Assembly (NCBI RefSeq): GCF_000003815.2
Contig: NC_049981.1
Coordinates: forward strand, 20,244,646-20,308,645
Direction of reading: 5' to 3'
Length of the DNA: 64,000 nucleotides
Origin: Branchiostoma floridae
Taxonomy: Eukaryota; Chordata; Leptocardii; Amphioxiformes; Branchiostomatidae
Part shown: in pieces, positions 51,571 through 61,954 of the stretch
How the letters are laid out: every line of letters begins with the position of its first letter
How positions within the stretch are numbered: the first letter of the stretch is position 1
The notes under the pieces: generated by a model
The model's database searches: none
Seen by the model: only the letters and a program-made list of their open reading frames with translations
Told to the model about the DNA's origin: nothing
Position numbers and translations under genes: made by a program

Positions 51571-53743
51571 GTATTCTTGGAAACATGTGCAGAACTGAAC
51601 TAGACCTGTGACCTCTGACCCCCACCTGGGCCATACCATTTGTCTCGGGGGTTTGGACTCTTACATTCTTCCCCCCTACGTAGAAGAATAAAATTCTCCT
51701 AAATTTCAATGCAACTACATTACAATGCATAGGGTCTACTGTCTACTGTCTTTAAACAGTTTCAACCATAAACAAACGATAAACAACTAATGATATAACC
51801 TTTCTTAATCTAATGGCATATCAACACGATTTCAAACAATCTTATCTAACATGACATTTCAATACAGTCTTGTCTAACATGGCATATCAATACAATCTTA
51901 CCTAACATGGCATATCAATACAATCTTACCTAACATGGCATATCAATACAATCTTACCTAACATGGCATATCAATACAATCTTATCTAACATGGCATATC
52001 AATACAATCTTACCTAACATGGCATATCAATACAATCTTATCCAGCATGGCATATCAATACAATCTTACCTAACATGGCATATCAATACAATCTTACCTA
52101 ACATGGCATATTAATACAATCTTACCTAACATGGCATATTAATACAATCTTATCTAACATGGCATATCAATACAATCTTACCTAACATGGCATATTAATA
52201 CAATCTTACCTAACATGGCATAACAATACAATCTTACCTAACATGGCATATCAATACAATCTTATCTAACATGGCATATCAATACAATCTTACCTAACAT
52301 GGCATATCAATACAATCTTACCTAACATGGCATATTAATACAATCTTATCTAACATGGCGTATCAATACAATGTTACCTAACATTGCATATCAATACAAT
52401 CTTACCTAACATGGCATATCAATACAGTCTTACCTAACATGGCATATCAATACAATCTTATCTAACATGGCATATCAATACAATCTTACCTAACATGGCA
52501 TATCAATACAATCTTACCTAACATGGCATATTTATACAATCTTATCTAACATGGCATATTAATACAATATTATCTAACATGGCATATCAATACAATCTTA
52601 CCTAACATGGCATATCAATACAATCTTACCTAACATACATGTAACATGGCATATCATATTAAACAAAATATATCCGTCTGCTATAAAGTATAATCACGTT
52701 CTTTTCCCCATAAAAAACATTCTCCCGAATTTTGAAATGGAATGTAGTATGACAGTCAGTGTTCCAGCAGTCTGACGGCAGAGTCTGACGGTCCACCTCA
52801 CTGTCTGGGTGACGGGGTGTCGGGTTTCAGACTCGGCGAGCACGCCGCCGATGGTACCGCATGGGTACCGAGGAGACTAGGGAGAACCTGCTCCAGTACT
52901 GATGCTGGGGACCCGTGGGCCGGGTACTACGAAATTTGCGAACAGCGCAAATGGAGTGTCCTCCATGCTCCGGTCGTCTGCCAGTCAGGTTGGCGGCATG
53001 CAGCAGTCCGTTATCTCGATCTCTAGAGTGAGTCTGCTGGCTGCTTCCCACTGACTGAGACTTCTGCAGAATGGCGTTGTTTGACCGGGACGCACCTTCT
53101 TCCTGACACGTGTTGTGTTTAGTGGCACCAATGGATCCGACTGCCTGACTGGTTGACATGACGGGGCCCGGGTGTCGGGAAGTCCGACTCGGCCTATAGG
53201 GCCGACGGTACCGCATGGGTACAAAGGGGCCGCCGTGAATCCTCCAGCCAAGCCTGGCCGTAGTCCTTCGGTCCGCTAAAAAACTGCGTCCCCTGTTGTT
53301 GAGTGGTCACCTTTCCCACGAGAGCATTTTTGTAGTGTCTCACGATCACGATTCTGTTGGTAACTCGGGGTACAAAAATAAAAAGTCAGTCTGTCATCTC
53401 ACAATCACGTGGAAGTCCCTCGCGGATTCATCATGGCGGCGGCATGGCGTGGTCAGGGAGAGTTGAAAGTTTTTCTTCCTCCACTCTCGCCGCTGGGGCC
53501 GGGGTGAGGGACAGGCTAACAGAAGCGTAGGTCGGATCCCATCGCTGCACACCAGTGTAAGACTCGAATTGTCCTCCCTCTCCCTCACCCCAAGGATACT
53601 CAGATGAAAGGAGGCTCAGACAAGGACTGCTCTGAAGTGTAACTGTATTCTTGGAAACATGTGCAGAACTGAACTAGCTAGAACCGTGACCTCTGACCCC
53701 CACCTGGGCCATACCATTTGTCTCGGGGGTTTGGACTCTTACA
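51571..53743 (-). mobile_element. Non-autonomous LTR retrotransposon (internal region and intact LTR)
   Basis: The intact LTR at 53556-53743 (188 bp, TGTAAGA...TCTTACA) matches 38725-38813 plus 51571-51665. Reading on the minus strand, a primer-binding-like site TGGTGTGCAGCGATGGGA begins one base after the LTR at 53554. A purine tract (AGGGGGGAAGAA) ends right before the other LTR at 51666. The 1.9-kb interior encodes no gag or pol and contains a 28-bp minisatellite. CTAG flanks the whole element. It is TRIM/LARD-like, presumably moved by proteins of a related autonomous element. Confidence 0.82.
51796..52660. repeat. 28-bp minisatellite, about 29 copies
   Basis: The unit CATATCAATACAATCTTACC plus TAACATGG recurs head to tail with a few substitutions. 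It lies inside the LTR retrotransposon interior. Confidence 0.96.
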
Positions 53744-54787
53744 CTAGTAGTAGAAGCACATTTATTGTTACAAGTATGGTTAAGTATTAATTTTGTGTTC
53801 AGCTACAGGAATTGTTGATAATTTGTCAAATGTACAGGCCTCTGAGTCCTTAACAAACCACTTCTGGACATTGTTATGCAAAACTAGACAATGGTGGAGA
53901 GGAGTATTGTTTATAAGTCAGGGGCCTTTACCTTTGGAATATTATCCTGTTGTATAACTCCATTTGTACTGCCTGCAGGTGCAACAGTAACAGTATTGTA
54001 GTAAGTATAAGCTACATGTAAGACTTAACTGAAAGGTTTGATCCACTCCCACCAGGAAGGACACTTACTCTAGTCAATATGTATAGTGGGATCTTAGATA
54101 TACTCGACATGTTGGTCTCCGGACTCATGACTTAATGTCCCATCCGAGAGGACGTCCCTTGAAAAGCTTGGAAGTAATTTTCACCTGATTTCAGTCACTT
54201 GAGTGTGGAAACTGGTATTTTTCCCAAGGGCACAACATTGGGGCTTGCTGTTAGTGTTAGGGATTCAAACTTTGAACTTTAAGATCTTAGTCAACAAACT
54301 AAACGACAAGACCACCTTCTCAGCTATTGATCTTCCTTACCCTGTTACTAAGCAATAACGTTTATCATTAACCCTACTGCAAACATTGCTAGATAAGGTT
54401 GTGAAGTCAGGTACAAACATGTTCGTAGTTGAGAGTGATCAAAGGACATCTCTACTGCTGGCTTTTTCCTTTGATACCCCTGTTTCATATCATATTTTGT
54501 ATTATATCATATTGTGTAAGTTATTCTATATTTTTTTGGTATATGTAGTTTTGATGTGTGTGTCACAATGCTCTAGCAGACCCTGACTATGGCCTAGAAT
54601 ATCAATGAGATCTTACGTCCAAGGGTCATGACTCACAGGTGTAAGGGTAAGAAAAACAGCATAACCTCGAAGTAATGCATTCTAGAGCCGTACCCACTAA
54701 CACTTGCTGTTAAGAAATTTTGAACTTCAGAAGTCACAAATCTAGTCTGTAGTCTTGACAGGTGTGGTTCATCTCTTCCTCTCTCAG
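53744..54787 (+). other. Upstream flank or intron of SAMD8
   Basis: No coding exon is seen. An acceptor (CCTCTCTCAG) ends at 54787, nine bases before the SAMD8 start codon, so an untranslated exon must lie further upstream. Confidence 0.5.
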
Positions 54788-54796
54788 GTTGCCAAC

Positions 54797-57236
54797 ATGT
54801 GTGATGTCCATACATGGAAGTGCCAACGTGTGGGGAAGTGGCTGAAGAGGGCCGGTTTCCCCCAGTATGTTCAGTCTTTCACTCAGGAACACAGAATCGA
54901 TGGTATGGCCCTGCTCTCGCTCACAGAGATGGACCTCCGCAGCCCGCCACTGGAACTCAAGGTCCTCGGAGACATCAAAAGGTTGATGCTCGCCATTCGG
55001 AAACTTCAACGGGAAAACCAGTACCATCTCGCCATCACTCAAAGGCTTGAAAATGGAACAAGGTTAAGACATAGAGAATTCATGCAAGGCAATGGCTCTG
55101 ACTTTGCTGAATCAGATGGTTTTACGCACAGTGACGACAGCTCAAGCGAAAACAGGGTTTACATCCCCACCTTCAAGCCAGAGATATGGAAAACAGTCAT
55201 CAGCTTCCTCTACGTGTTTCTAGTTTTCCTTGTGACTGCCTTTGTGATGGTGATTGTACACGACCGAGTGCCAGACAGGGAGAAGTTCCCTCCCCTACCT
55301 GACCTGTTCCTGGATAGTGTGCCAAGGATTCCATGGGCATTTGTGATGTGTGAGATCACTGGGTTGGTGCTCTGTGCCATCTGGTGCATTGTTCTCCTTC
55401 TACACAAGCACAGGTAAGTTGTAAAAATAGCACATGATGACTGTATCTGACAGTGCCTCAAGCATGCCACTGTTTACACTTGTCCTAGATATGGCAGTTA
55501 TATTTAAGATTAGAGATGTCAGTAGTATATAATGCCTTGTTTAGGTTTGGTCTGCTTCCTACTGGTTGCACTCTGCCAGCTGGTTTGATGCAAGTAAATA
55601 GGACAGCACCAAGACTATATATATCTGATGTATCAATACAAAGACATAAGTAAAGGTAAGCTTCATTAATATTTTCAACTTTTATGAAGGTGCAGCCCTT
55701 TGCTCTGTCTAACTGTGGCTGTAAGAGGATGGACAAAATTTAAAACTGTCAATTTTGAAAATAAAATTTAATTCAAGTCTCAGATCTGCAGGTCAATTAA
55801 TAAGTGCATTTACATGTACCTTCTTGCACACAAAACAGTAACTCCCCTGCTCGCAAAACAGGGGAGTTACTGTAGTGTGCTAGATTCGACCTTGTTGTCA
55901 GTGAATCGTTGACTGGGTAGCAATGGTTAGAGAGAACACAAAGCAAGCTGAATAGGGCTGAATCTCAGTGAGACATGGGGACTTACAAAGTTTTCCTTCT
56001 GTGGCAGGTTCATTTTGATGCGGAGGATGTTCGCCCTGACAGGAACAGTGTTCATGCTGCGCTGCCTCACCATGTTAATGACATCGCTGTCTGTTCCTGG
56101 GGATCATCTGGAGTGCAGTGGAAAGGTACATTAGTCAATCCACTAAGAACATTTGTGTGGAAAACAAGTCTAGGATTAGGATTATACTGAGGATCTGGAA
56201 AAATCTGAAACGTTTTTTAGGGTGTACATTTCAACTTGTTTGCTACATATGCAACCAAAATGTTGATTAGTGTTGACATGAAAGGCACATTGTTCTGTTT
56301 TCTCTTCTGATAGTTAAAAAGCGAGTAAAATACTACTGTAATGGGAATGTTACCATTGTTGATGACATTTGGGACCTTGCAAATGTCTCCATGTATTACA
56401 GTTGTATGGAGACTTTTGGACCCGTCTCCATCGAGCATTTGTGATCTGGAGTGGTCTGGGGATGACGCTGACAGGCGTGCACACCTGTGGAGACTACATG
56501 TTCAGTGGGCACACTGTGGTCCTCACCCTGCTCAATCACTTCATCACTGAGTGTCAGTAGCATTCCTTCATTCATTTGTACCTTTGTTTATACCCTTGTG
56601 GTGCCTAGCAGGACATATGGCAGCATGTTTCTGTTGCAGGGTATAATTCTACAGGAAGGGCTGCAAGACACCTCTCTAAATATGGAACCCCCATTAATGT
56701 TCCTTCTGAAAGACGAGTGTGTGGTATAGTGAAACAAAGTAGTTACAAATCTGAAATGCCTGACTGCTTGCAAACCTTTTCTTGATTCGTATTGTATATC
56801 TTATTACCCTTATGTCTAACCTTCATCAATGTACATCTACATGTATAAGTGTAAAGTGTTTTTTCTATGGAAAAGTACAGTACTTGACTGACTGAATATT
56901 TCTATTTTTCCTACAGACACACCCAGGAACATGTACACCCTGCACATCTCCTCCTGGGTGATGAATCTGTTTGGTATATTCTTCATTCTCGCTGCCCACG
57001 AGCACTACTCCATCGATGTGTTCATCGCTTTCTACATCAGCAGTCGTCTCTTCCTGTACTACCACACGCTGGCTAACAACCGGGTCCTCAAACATGGCGA
57101 CAAGGACCGCACGCGTGCGTGGTTCCCCCTCTTCTCCTTTTTTGAGTCAGAGGTGGATGGCATCGTGCCAAATGAATATGAGTGGCCATTTCCCATTCCA
57201 TCAATTTTCATGGAGAATGAAGAAAATGACATGTAA
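54797..57236 (+). CDS. SAMD8: Sphingomyelin synthase-related protein (SAMD8/SMSr)
   Basis: Exons 54797-55413, 56008-56125, 56402-56552 and 56917-57236 join to 401 aa, close to human SAMD8 (415). Residues 1-75 are a SAM domain ([20 protein letters not shown]). Multiple membrane segments follow, the first at [20 protein letters not shown]. The family loop is [14 protein letters not shown]. The catalytic histidines and aspartate lie in [10 protein letters not shown] and HYSIDV, the active site of the sphingomyelin synthase/PAP2-like fold. The known enzyme makes ceramide phosphoethanolamine in the ER and controls ceramide levels. The donor after GAGT at 56552 is GTCAG, which is weaker than the others but required by the frame. 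It lies head to head with VDAC across the nested transposons. Confidence 0.96.
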
Positions 57237-58085
57237 TGCTATGCCCACTGTTTTAAGAATGACATAGCACTGTGCTTAATAAGATTTTGGAAGAGTCCAC
57301 ATTGAATTTAGGGGAAGAGTGGACCTTGTCTACTGAAGGAATGTTGACAAGGTTGCATTGGCTTCACCAAGTACCTTAAGTGTCCAGTGAGATTAACAAA
57401 TTCTGAAACAGACCTTGACAGATATCACCTTACAAAGACTATTGGTGTCTTGCATGTTGAATATGTATATCTATGTGAAATTTTCAAGGCTAGAAGTAGA
57501 AATATTTTTGACAGCCAGAACAGGTGAACAGGTGACAGGCAATGTGTCCATGCAGTAATGTCTTGTAATGTCATTGTATCTGCATCAATGAATACTAGTA
57601 GGCATTGCTAATAGTTCCTTGACTTTATTGGTTGCTACAAGTGTATTTGTAGCAAAGAGTGCTAAAAACCGTACTTTGATGGTGACCACTATTTTGACGA
57701 AAGCCACAAAAATGGAATTAAGCTGTTTGGTGCTAGGTACATGTACTAATTATATGATTATACAGTGATTATGTATGACCTAATGTGACTGATAATCCAT
57801 AAGATATTTTAATCATCATAGTATATTTTGTCCATAATGTGGTTGACAGTAGGGTCAAAATTATCACTTACACAAATGATTTAGAAGTAGAATAGTTGCA
57901 GAGTATACATTTTGTATTTAGTTAGCCTTCACTTCCTTCAATTTACCATATGACTATTGGGAAAAATGTGGAAATTCAAAGTGGAATGAAACCTCATTGT
58001 GTTTGTTGCCTACCATCATGTACCTGTTATTATTGTACAATGTATCTTCATATTGTCAAAAGTGTTCGTTTTCCATCTAGAACAT
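57237..58085 (+). other. Probable SAMD8 3'UTR and flank
   Basis: AT-rich noncoding sequence follows the SAMD8 stop. I could not assign one poly(A) site. Confidence 0.35.
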
Positions 58086-58350
58086 ACCCTGGGAAACCAG
58101 CTCAAAGAAGCTTCGCAAAGAAGAGTTACCGATTCCCGCCTGCCTACCGCGTGCCCTCCCGCCACTATACACCCGCCCACTACCAGCTGGCCCCAATTAC
58201 GCCAGCCCCCGACTATCGCTTCCTTCTCTGACTCCGTGGAGAGAGGCCAGCTGGATTATCGGGCGTTGGGCAGGGGGTGTTCCGGGTGCGCGTGTGGCGG
58301 GGATCGGTAAACCTTGGGCGCGGCTCTAGGAGTCTGCGTTTTCCCAGGGT
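58086..58350. mobile_element. 265-bp MITE with ACCCTGGGAAA termini and 11-bp target duplication
   Basis: The inverted ends are ACCCTGGGAAA. The flanks are an exact 11-bp direct repeat ATCTAGAACAT (58075-58085 and 58351-58361). The GC-rich interior contrasts with the AT-rich surroundings. The duplication length fits Mutator-like elements best. Confidence 0.75.
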
Positions 58351-61229
58351 ATCTAGAACATCACTTGTTCATTCATGCTGGTCATGGCTTTTTGAAGTGA
58401 ACTTAGTTATATTAGTTTTATGTCATGCTTAAGGAGGTCTTTTAACAATGTTGCCAATGGCTTGGAAAGTTTACAAAGCTACATAACCACAGCCACTACT
58501 TATTATTATCAGTTAAAGAAAGAAAGTTTACACAAAGCTATTTTATCAGATTTGAGAGAAATGCTAGCAGGTTAATCAGAGTTGACATGATGTCTGTTTT
58601 AAGATTTGATTCTAATCTTAAGTTATGACCAAATCATTACATGCCTTTTTTGTTTATGATAGATAGATAGTGATAGAAATATGATAGCAGTCATGTGGTA
58701 TGCAGGTCCTTCAAGCCTAATTTGAATATATATTTCTGACAAAGGAGACACAGTTGTGAGGGAACACAGATCTCTGTGAATGACAATCAAAGAGAAGTCC
58801 TTGATGTCAGTAAATACATAGCTTTGAAACTCTTAGAATGATAAAGGCTTGGAAGGCCTGGATAAGATGATCATATACTTCAAGTTGTAAAGTGTTTTTG
58901 CTTTTGTTTAATGTCCATTGAAAACTGACACTGTGAGCATTGAGTGCATCAAAATGTGCCGCGAAAAAGATGGTGTATGACTGTATGGTGTATTGTCTGT
59001 GTAACAATTACATTAGCTTCTATATAAACATGTGCTATGCAAAAGACAGGATGTGAGAATTAGCTTGGTGCTCTTTCTCCCTTTCTCATTGCTACACAGT
59101 TGATGACCATTTTTTTTCACTACAGCCATTCATAGAATTGTACGTTTAATTCTGACATGTGCCACTGACACATGTGCCACTGACAAATGGCATACCTTTC
59201 ATGTCTATTTGTAATTTTTAGCAGCAAGTATTCTGCAAAGCATTGCTTGCCAAAATGATCAGTGCTTCCAAATTGTAATTATGTAAGATTTGTGATGAGC
59301 AAATGCTCTGGATATAATTCAAGTACAGGATACTACTAGTACTATTCTGTAATGATTCCCGAGTATGTATGTCACCTGTCAACTAGTTTCAGATGGGTTG
59401 ATAACACAGTACTGCTGTAGGAATCCTCTATAACACTTGTTTGTCTAACATTTAGCCTATAAGTTTGTACTGGAAAGACAATATCAATAGCGCCAATTGT
59501 GTCAGTTATTGGCTACTATTATGACTTGTGTGTTGTGTAACATTTTTTTTTCTTTTCTAAGAAGATGCTTGCACTATGTATGCACAGGCATAGTCTTATC
59601 AAGCCATGGAATATAAATCAATGTAAAGATCTCTCTTTCTTTGCAAGCCCAAAGGATGACATGCATACAATCAAATCAATGTTATATGCCTATACTGGAC
59701 TGTTTTGAACTGTATATGAAACATGAAAATTTTTTTCAAAACTGATAGTGTATGGTTCTGAAGTTATTGGTTGCAGTATGTTAGATTTTGCAGTATGGGG
59801 TTGCTTTTAGCCTGGCTACCATCCTCCATAGTAACTTCTGGCTCTCCCTTTTGTAGTATCAAGTGAAAAGGGAGCCAGCAGTAACTACAGAGGATAGTAC
59901 CCAGGCTTTATAACAAGAAGCCAAAGGATTTGTGATCTGTCAGAATACAATCGTAACAATGCTGAGATGTTCATGGTATAAGAAAAAGAAATGTCCATCT
60001 GCAGGGGTTCCTTCTTGAAATCATAGGGAGAAGTGGAAGCTGACAGGAATATGTATATGAGACAAATGATTGTAACTGGTGAAGTAATGGCAAATGTTGA
60101 GATGACTTAGATGTCAACGGGAAACTGTTGTCAGCTACATTGTACATCAGATTTGTACTGGTCCACCAACTGATATGAAAATATTTCTGACCGTGATTAG
60201 CTTTGTGTACAAATATTTCCAAAATGTAACGGGAATATCCAAGTGCCATGCTCTCACAGGCTGCTTTTGCAAATGATCATGGCTGCAGCCAGGTGTGACT
60301 CCAGCCATAGCAACAAGTATTCTTTTACTTCTTGAACCAGGTAATATATTGTGCACATGTCATATTTGTGAATACTACAACTTCCAGTTCAAAACCCTGT
60401 GTAACATCTATTACAGCTGTATCATACAAACCTGGTGAAAGGGGCATTATGCTGGGCTGTGATGTTAGCTGTTATATGGCATCTCACAAGCAGTTAACAA
60501 TGATTTAATCCTGTTCTGCTGTGCCTTAGGTAATATCCTGCTGCACTGCAAGTTATCCTGATTCACAATAAATGCTATGTCAGAAACACTAATCGGTCTA
60601 CTGTTCTGATTATGTCTGGTCTTGAACTCATTACTTGTTCTACCTTTTTCATAAAACAATTGTATTTGCCTTCCTGAATGATAATCACAACTGTTCATCG
60701 TCATTCTTATCTTTATCGATATACATTTGTATTAATGTTAGAAATTTCTCATGTTCATTGGAAGCTAAAGTGATTTTGAATCTAGAATATTATGCACTAC
60801 CCTTCATTCCACTTAAGGTGACCCAGCAATGGCTATATTATCAACATTCAAGAGGTAAAGCCTGATAAAAGCTTCTTGAGTAAAGAAAATAACAGGCAAG
60901 AATAACATTAAATATTTACTTGAGAAAATTACCTTGGGTCCCAGGACGTTGTCAATGTATGCAAGGAAAGCCTGCCTTGCCCTGTCTTGAACAATGACTG
61001 TTTGTGTGAACTGTGAAGTGAAGGAACCGTACTTTCAGTTCAGAAACACGAGGACACAGGATCTGTACTTTTCAAGTTTCAAACTTCGCGGGAATGTCAT
61101 AGGTCAGCCGAGGTTGTTAACCCGGAAGCCCGGTGCACCCTGGGAAGGCCGACTGCCACGTTGGTGTTGGCGAGTCATCACATTACAGCTGGTACAATCT
61201 TAGATTTGGGTCAAAACCCGCACATTTCG
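58351..61229. other. Intergenic region between SAMD8 and SEC31
   Basis: No gene is recognised. A possible minus-strand exon ends at 60933 with donor CCCAAG/GTAATT and could encode QDRARQAFLAYIDNVLGPK, but no start or further exon is found. Confidence 0.35.
59807..59909. mobile_element. Hairpin-forming short inverted repeat
   Basis: The halves are imperfect inverted copies: AGCCTGG...GGCTCTCCCTTTT and AAAAGGGAGCC...CCAGGCTT. Such foldback elements are typical MITEs. Confidence 0.6.
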
Positions 61230-61323
61230 GAAACTGGGACACTTATAAACCCGAAGCGCTCTAGATAAGACATAGAAGACTTCATAGCTACAAGATTTAG
61301 CTTGTTGGAGTGATTGTAGAAAG
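61230..61323 (+). promoter_or_regulatory. Candidate SEC31 noncoding first exon
   Basis: A strong donor AAAG/GTGAGTGAG at 61323 lies 615 bp before the acceptor (CTCTCTCCACAG) of the SEC31 start exon at 61939. Upstream sequence near 61130 contains CCGGAAGCCC. The start of the exon is a guess. Confidence 0.4.
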
Positions 61324-61954
61324 GTGAGTGAGGTTGAAGTTTAAGACCTGGCGTTGGGCGTCTGCAAGCAGACAAGTGTGAAGGTGGGAGGGGGGCAGTG
61401 GCAACGATACGTGGCACGGACACATCTGTTTGCCTTAGATACTAAGTGATGCGCTTTTTTGAGTTCCGTTTGACAGTATATCGTAGAATACGTCGGACAA
61501 AGCATTGTTTTTACATGTCACATGTGAACATGTTTACCAATATGCACTATCGAAGTGAAGATTTTTTTATCTGGCGTAAGTAGAACCCTACCAAGAAGTT
61601 CCTGTTACCGAAAAATTGTAGGAAACTTAACCAAAGCGCTTTATCAAGTGTATAGTGCAATGTGGAAAACCGCAGACTATGAATATTCACAAAAAACGTA
61701 TTATAGCTTTTATAGGATATGTTTACATGTCAGACAACTGACATAATTACATGAAGTCCCGAACCTCAAGTTGATAAAGGATTATATATTCTTTGATGAT
61801 AGGATAACAGCATAACTTGACTGATAGTGGTATACTGGAAGGGTGCAATCATTCTACAATAGCTGCCATCAAATATTCTTGAATTTGCATATCAAACATT
61901 CAGGTGCCTATGTAATTTGTTATTGCCTCTCTCCACAGTATCCCAGTTGTCACC

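Noticed and set aside
51796-52660. CRISPR array
   Set aside because: The 28-bp units are contiguous with no unique spacers, and the genome is eukaryotic. It is a minisatellite.
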